NCBI RefSeq assembly: GCF_030160235.1
Contig: NZ_BSNY01000021.1
Coordinates: forward strand, 310,001-374,000
Origin: Mesorhizobium huakuii
GTDB taxonomy: Bacteria; Pseudomonadota; Alphaproteobacteria; Rhizobiales; Rhizobiaceae
Direction of reading: 5' to 3'
DNA: 64,000 bases
This document shows positions 58,826 through 64,000 of the stretch, piece by piece; positions within the stretch are counted from its first letter, which is position 1; every line of letters starts with the position of its first letter. The notes beneath the pieces were generated by a model, which was given only the letters and a program-made list of their open reading frames with translations, was not told the origin of the DNA and made no database searches. Position numbers and translations under genes: made by a program.

Positions 58826-59856
58826 CGGCCTCCTCCCCCGCCCCGTCCCTATCGCTTGCCGACCTTGGATGGTCGGAGTTTTTCGGCGATCAGCTGGAAC
58901 CGGGCGATGCAGACCTCATCCCGACGCGCGTTGCCATGGTCCATCGCGATCGGCTGGGCGGCCTGTCCCAGGCGGGACAAACCGACCTGTCTCTGCCGCC
59001 GCAGGCCACCACCGGCGACTACGCCGTCGGCGACTGGGTGCTGGCCGAGCCGCATAGCCACCTCGTGCGGCGGCGCCTGGCCCGCAAGACGGTTCTGGAA
59101 CGCCGCGTCCAGGGCGGCAGGGGGCCGCAGCTGGCCGCGGCCAATGTGGACACGCTGTTCATCGTCACCTCCTGCAATGCCGACTTCAACATCGCCCGGC
59201 TCGAACGTTATCTGGCGCTGGCCAACGAGGCCGGAACGACACCCGTGATCCTGTTGACCAAGGCCGACACGGCCGAGGACGCCGAGGCGTACCAAAGCCA
59301 GGCCGCCGCGCTGCAGCGCGGATTGGCGGTGGTGACGCTCAACCCGCGCATATCGGGCGCCGCGAGCGCACTCGCTGCCTGGTGCGGCGTGGGCCAGACG
59401 GTGGCGCTGATCGGTTCCTCCGGCGTCGGCAAATCGACACTGGTCAACACGCTGGCCGGATCGGCGCAGCAATCGCCGCAGCAGACCGGAGCCATCCGCG
59501 AGCACGACGCCAAGGGGCGTCACACCACCACGGCGCGGTCGCTGCATGCCATTGCCGGCGGCGGCTGGGTGATCGACACGCCGGGCATGCGCACGCTGCA
59601 GGTCAGCGACGTCGGCTACGGCATCGACACGCTGTTTGCCGAAATCACCGAGCTGGCGCCGCTCTGCAAATTCCGCGACTGTACGCATGTGCATGAGCCG
59701 GGCTGCGCGGTGCAGGCCGCCTTGAAGGCCGGCACGCTCGACCCGGAGCGCCTCGCCCGCTGGCGCAAACTGTCTCACGAAAACCAGCACAACACGCCGG
59801 TTCAGACGGGACCTCGCGGCGGCAAGTCGCCCGCCAGCCGCGGCAAGCGGCGCTGA
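58822..59856 (+). CDS. rsgA: Ribosome biogenesis GTPase RsgA
   Basis: A circularly permuted GTPase of 344 residues that checks the 30S decoding site during ribosome maturation. An OB-fold domain comes first ([10 protein letters not shown]), then [20 protein letters not shown], NKxD as LLTKAD, the P-loop [25 protein letters not shown], and a zinc domain [17 protein letters not shown]; a basic tail (SPASRGKRR) follows. The GTG start at 58822 is inferred from the overlap with the leader peptide; other GTG/TTG codons nearby are possible. Confidence 0.9.
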
Positions 59857-59860
59857 ACGG

Positions 59861-60502
<642 letters not shown>

Positions 60503-60688
60503 ACCGGACGCCCCATCTGATTTCGACGCCGCCCCAGAATCGATGCTATCAGATTGCCGAACTCGCGGATGAGGTGCAATGCAGATGCATCTGACATAGC
60601 GTCGCAATTTCCCGGCGCAAGTTCAGCACGCATGATCGACTCAAGAATCGGCAAACCTCGCACCGGCGCCGCAAACGGACATGCAAAA

Positions 60689-61159
60689 ATGGCAAAACGT
60701 AGTGCGGGCCTGCTGATTTATCGTCAAAGCGACGGGGATATCCAGGTGCTTCTGGTTCATCCCGGCGGCCCGTTCTGGGCGAAGAAGGACGAAGGCGCCT
60801 GGTCGATCCCGAAAGGACTCGTCGACGAGAACGAGGACGAATTGGCGGCAGCGCAACGCGAGACCGGGGAAGAGCTCGGCATAACAATCGACGGTCCCTT
60901 CGAACGCCTCGGCGACTACAGGCAACCGGGCGGCAAGATCGTCATCGCCTGGTCCGTGGAGGCCAAGGCCGGGATCGACATCGCCACGATCAAGAGCAAC
61001 AGCTTCACCATGGAATGGCCACCAAGGTCCGGGTTGATGAAGGAGTTCCCGGAGGTCGACAGGGCCGGCTGGTTCAGCCTGCCCGAGGCGGCGTCGAAGA
61101 TCCTCGCCGGGCAGCGTCCGATGCTGGCTGACCTGGTGGAGCAACTGGATGCCGGGTGA
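60689..61159 (+). CDS. Nudix hydrolase
   Basis: A 156-residue pyrophosphatase: AGLLIYRQSDGDIQVLLVHP, EGAWSIPKGLVDENEDELAA and the Nudix box ending QRETGEELGI. Every key residue of GX5EX7REUXEEXGU is present. The P-x-x-PKG sequence before the box is typical of the group acting on dinucleoside polyphosphates or capped nucleotides. Ribosome site weak. Confidence 0.9.
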   Translation: MAKRSAGLLIYRQSDGDIQVLLVHPGGPFWAKKDEGAWSIPKGLVDENEDELAAAQRETGEELGITIDGPFERLGDYRQPGGKIVIAWSVEAKAGIDIATIKSNSFTMEWPPRSGLMKEFPEVDRAGWFSLPEAASKILAGQRPMLADLVEQLDAG

Positions 61160-61207
61160 TTGCCGGCGCCAGTTCCTTCCATCGATCATCGCCCAGGGCG
61201 GCCAATC

Positions 61208-61930
61208 CTATCGAAAGACCAGGCCCGATCGGCCGGCCCCCGGTTGCCGGGTCCGTTCGATGGCGACGAGAAGCGCCCCCGCCGCCATGATCGGCAAGTG
61301 CGCATCGGCGAGGCAGAGCGGCAAAAGCATCAGGGCCCAGCAGGTGGCAACGCACCAGCAGGCCAGGGTGAGACCGAACAACAGCGGATCGGCGAACGCC
61401 GCCGCGCCGAAGATCGACAGCCGTGGCCGCAAGTGACACCGGGCAAGGCAGCGTGCCCGTACCGGACTGATCTGCCAGGCCAGGCCAGCCGCGGCAGCCA
61501 CCAGGCCCGCGCCCAGTTCCGAACCGGTCGAGCCATGCAAGAGGTAGGCCGTCAAGATCAGGATCACGCAGGCGATCGTCCAGATCGACAGGTAGCCGGC
61601 GACGAAGAGCAGGATCGCTCGCCAGCGATGGCGTGACAACGAGCGATACCACAAGTGAAGAAGCGGGCCGGCGAGCGCCGGCGCCATCATCGCGATCACC
61701 ATCAGCGCCGACCCGCCGGCGAGCGCCGGCCAGCCCACTGTTTGAACCGCGTACTCGAGCGCGAATGCGCCTTGGGGAATGACGGAGGTTGCAGCCCCGC
61801 CGCACAGCAGCGGCAGGGCGACATGAAGCCGGTCACCGCCAACGATCAGCAGCCAGGCACACAGGCTGACGCCCCAGAGCAGAAGCCCGAGCGGGCCGAA
61901 ACCCCGAGCCTGGAGCCATTGTCTCAACAT
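61208..61930 (-). CDS. DUF2182 predicted metal-binding membrane protein
   Basis: A 240-residue inner-membrane protein with six or seven helices: PLGLLLWGVSLCAWLLIVGG, SALMVIAMMAPALAGPLLHL (the Met-rich hallmark), WRAILLFVAGYLSIWTIACV and WALMLLPLCLADAHLPIMAA. DUF2182 proteins are predicted to bind or handle a metal, often copper. The ATG at 61930 shares one base with the stop of tyrosinase (TGATG), so the two are co-translated and this protein may feed copper to the enzyme. Confidence 0.8.
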   Translation of the reverse strand: MLRQWLQARGFGPLGLLLWGVSLCAWLLIVGGDRLHVALPLLCGGAATSVIPQGAFALEYAVQTVGWPALAGGSALMVIAMMAPALAGPLLHLWYRSLSRHRWRAILLFVAGYLSIWTIACVILILTAYLLHGSTGSELGAGLVAAAAGLAWQISPVRARCLARCHLRPRLSIFGAAAFADPLLFGLTLACWCVATCWALMLLPLCLADAHLPIMAAGALLVAIERTRQPGAGRSGLVFR

Positions 61931-63513
61931 CAACTTGACTGACGATAGATGCTGACGCGCTTGATCGAGACCCCTCCCGCTCCGACCGAGCTCACCGGCA
62001 CGAACAGCACGGACAAGTTGCTGAGGTCGGCATTGCCTGACAGATGCAGCCGGTCGATTGTATCGGTGATCTCCAGCACCTTCGTCATCCCCGAACCGCC
62101 GTGCGGTTTGGCCATGTTCGTCGCGGCGCGCGCTCCAAACAGCGACACCACCCCTGCCCGATTATCGGGATGCGCCGCCGGGTCCGCGCCTTCGGGCAGC
62201 CCGACATAGACGTCGAACACGGCGGCGTTGTTGTCGCTCGTAATATTCTCCAGGTTGAGAAACACGCGGTCGGGTTCCGGGACGGACCGCGCCGTGAACT
62301 CGTTCATCTTGAAGCTGTTGGTGACTTTGCGGGCGGTCGGCTTGTCGACCTTGATTGTCGTCGACGTCGGCGCGTTGGACAGCATGACGGCCTTGGCGTT
62401 GGCGCCAAGCAATTCAACGATGGGCTTCTTTGCCACGGAACTGACCTCCGGACCTGCAACGCCTTGGGCGCCGGGTATCGCCATGCTCAACGTTCTCAGC
62501 CTCGCACTGAGGCGCTGTTGCCCGGCAAAGGGATCGCTGGTGTCTTCATAGACATAGTTGAGCGCCGGCGCGGTTGTGTCGAGCATATCTTTCGGTGCGA
62601 ATTGTTTGCGCGTTCCATTGGGTTGCGGAAGAATGAACTTGTGGCGCCCGGCCGGGCCGTTGAGCCATGAAGAGAGCACCGGATTTTTATGGCTAGCGTC
62701 GCGCTTGCGCCAGACCTCCCACAGCCGGTCTATATTGGCGTGGTGGAGCCAGAAAATAGGGTCGAGCCCCGCCGTTTCCGGCATCGACATGAGGCCCGCG
62801 GACCGCCAGTCGTTTGGATCCTGACCGGCCTGGGAACCGCCCACGCGCCCGTGCACCACGTCATGCGGCACCTGCTCGAGCCAGCCTTCGTGATCGCGAT
62901 CGGCGTCATGCTGGAAAGGCGTGCGCACACCGCCAAAGCCGGGTGAGCCGTTGGCGACGCCCTCGAACTGCCCATCGGTGAGTGCGGTCTTGGTATCCAC
63001 GTCCTCTGGCCGGATGACCACCACGCCGTCGCCCCGCCCATAACGCCTTTTGTCGAACAGCGGATTGTCGCCGCCATCGGGCCAGACATTTTTTGCAAAG
63101 GCTTCAGGAAGTAGGCGCGGATTGGCGACGGCCTTGCTGTTGTAGTCCCAGTAAGGCAGCGCCCAGTCCTTCGGAGCACCGGGCAATTTCTCGATGGCGG
63201 CGCGAACAATGGCTTCAAAAGCAGCGAGATAGCCGCGGTGCCAGGGCACGAAATACCAGCCATGATGCTGACACTGGCCCTGATCCTGCTTCTTGAATTC
63301 AGGCGTCTGCGGCAAATGCTCGGCGGGTTTGAGCCAGCCGAACTCGCGCCATATCTGTTCTTCGACACCGTGGATCGCGGCAAGGTATCGCCAACTGGTG
63401 ACATCCGCGAACGGCCGGGTCTTGAGAACCTGCACGCCACGTGCATACCACAGCAAAACAGGATCCCAGGGCTGTGCGAGACTCCAGACGTTTCGGCGAA
63501 TGCGAGCCATCAT
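61930..63513 (-). CDS. Tyrosinase
   Basis: A type-3 copper oxidase of about 526 residues that turns phenols to quinones (melanin). CuA site: QHHGWYFVPWHRGYLAAFEA with a further His in AAIHGVEEQ; CuB site: VPHDVVHGRVGG and GLDPIFWLHHANIDRLWEVW. The second half is a beta-rich domain probably covering the active site, as in other tyrosinases. No signal peptide is seen. Start is ATGATG with GGGGGAG immediately before, so 63510 may be used. Coupled to the DUF2182 gene downstream. Confidence 0.92.
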   Translation of the reverse strand: MMARIRRNVWSLAQPWDPVLLWYARGVQVLKTRPFADVTSWRYLAAIHGVEEQIWREFGWLKPAEHLPQTPEFKKQDQGQCQHHGWYFVPWHRGYLAAFEAIVRAAIEKLPGAPKDWALPYWDYNSKAVANPRLLPEAFAKNVWPDGGDNPLFDKRRYGRGDGVVVIRPEDVDTKTALTDGQFEGVANGSPGFGGVRTPFQHDADRDHEGWLEQVPHDVVHGRVGGSQAGQDPNDWRSAGLMSMPETAGLDPIFWLHHANIDRLWEVWRKRDASHKNPVLSSWLNGPAGRHKFILPQPNGTRKQFAPKDMLDTTAPALNYVYEDTSDPFAGQQRLSARLRTLSMAIPGAQGVAGPEVSSVAKKPIVELLGANAKAVMLSNAPTSTTIKVDKPTARKVTNSFKMNEFTARSVPEPDRVFLNLENITSDNNAAVFDVYVGLPEGADPAAHPDNRAGVVSLFGARAATNMAKPHGGSGMTKVLEITDTIDRLHLSGNADLSNLSVLFVPVSSVGAGGVSIKRVSIYRQSS

Positions 63514-63669
63514 CTCCCCCTTTGTTTAGCTAAGGAGAGTATATGCCCAAAAGCGATCCGAATCCATTTGAATCCAACTTCCCAACGACAGTAATTTCGG
63601 CAGGTTTTCTTCAGCGAAGCACCCGCTGAATGGAACCCGCCCCGATTCGATCAGGATGGGAAAGGCCTG

Positions 63670-64000
63670 CTATCCGTCGACCGCGAACCTTGCCGCTGTC
63701 CACGCCCCGCCCGCCGCGTTCGACGCCACCGCCGCGGCGACGAACTTCACGCCGCGCGCGCCATCGATGACATCCGGCACCTGCGCCGCGCGCGCGGCAT
63801 CGACCACGCCACCGGAGCGATGCGCGCGGATGATGTCGGCGGCGTCGCGATAGAAATTGGCGAAGGCCTCGATATAGCCTTCGGGATGCGCCGCCGGCAT
63901 GCGCGAGACGCGCCGGGCCTCCGCTGTCGAACCATGGCCGCCGCGCACCAGCGTGCGGGTTTCCTCGCCATAGACCGAAAAACGCAGTTCCTCCGGCCGC
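63670..64000 (-). CDS. Gfo/Idh/MocA-type oxidoreductase, C-terminal part
   Basis: The last 109 residues of a frame running off the right edge. RPEELRFSVYGEETRTLV, PEGYIEAFANFYRDAADIIR and the ending VKFVAAAVASNAAGGAW match the C-terminal domain of Gfo/Idh/MocA sugar or inositol dehydrogenases (HPEGYxEAF is a common phrase). The NAD-binding half is outside the window, so the substrate is not deducible. Confidence 0.75.
   Translation of the reverse strand, partial: RPEELRFSVYGEETRTLVRGGHGSTAEARRVSRMPAAHPEGYIEAFANFYRDAADIIRAHRSGGVVDAARAAQVPDVIDGARGVKFVAAAVASNAAGGAWTAARFAVDG

Overview
The window looks like chromosomal DNA of a Mesorhizobium-like alphaproteobacterium (Hyphomicrobiales). Reasons: high GC; many divergently transcribed regulator/enzyme pairs; an exact alphaproteobacterial SOS box (GTTC-N7-GTTC) in front of dinB; two GGAAC-N16-xGTT promoters of the EcfG general-stress type; and a long rhizobial-type intergenic palindromic element. 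Species assignment is inference. I found no rRNA, tRNA, transposase, phage gene or CRISPR array.

Left part (1-12.4 kb): a ribbon-helix-helix repressor with its own palindromic operator and a truncated partner gene; an aldo/keto reductase; a stress-type secreted DUF1236 protein with nine 12-residue repeats; an aminoglycoside-phosphotransferase-like kinase; an EamA exporter/LysR pair of lower GC next to a relic of an AI-2E transporter tail; the intact AI-2E-family transporter; a D-Ala-D-Ala ligase (ATP-grasp) next to a C39-like cysteine peptidase; and an ECF sigma factor overlapping a membrane protein. Next (12.4-28 kb) come a structured minus-strand leader, a LysN-type aminotransferase with a perfect operator, a MocR/PNPOx-like divergon, DUF922, a frameshifted Lrp gene, an acid phosphatase/phospholipase C, a MauG-type di-haem peroxidase, a GGDEF-EAL protein, an adenosine deaminase and an atypical SDR with a divergent LysR.

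Middle (28-40.5 kb): a D-arginine catabolic set (DauB-like, DauA-like, plus a YoaK protein) with a divergent Lrp; a hydroxycinnamate set (MarR, ech, fcs); a BKACE enzyme; an amidohydrolase; a uracil-DNA-glycosylase-like protein; and a PAS-GGDEF-EAL protein.

The most unusual region is 40.6-47.1 kb. Five genes point the same way and four are overlapping or 1 bp apart: an exported helical protein, two paralogous lipoproteins, a secreted trypsin-like protease, and then a subtilisin-like protease without a signal peptide. I do not recognise this as a described system. It reads as an envelope proteolytic cascade.

Right part (47-64 kb): small secreted or metabolic proteins; two HxlR regulators each divergent from a small enzyme gene; an Ada/Ogt/2OG-oxygenase alkylation-repair operon; an ECF sigma factor with a SnoaL-like tail followed by an HSL esterase; DUF899; SOS-controlled dinB; a 28-codon orphan RiPP-precursor-like gene; rsgA preceded by an overlapping 11-codon leader; a 7-bp tandem repeat of about 15 copies; a sterol-desaturase-family protein; a Nudix hydrolase; and a tyrosinase gene translationally coupled to a DUF2182 membrane protein. 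The window ends in a Gfo/Idh/MocA oxidoreductase cut by the edge.
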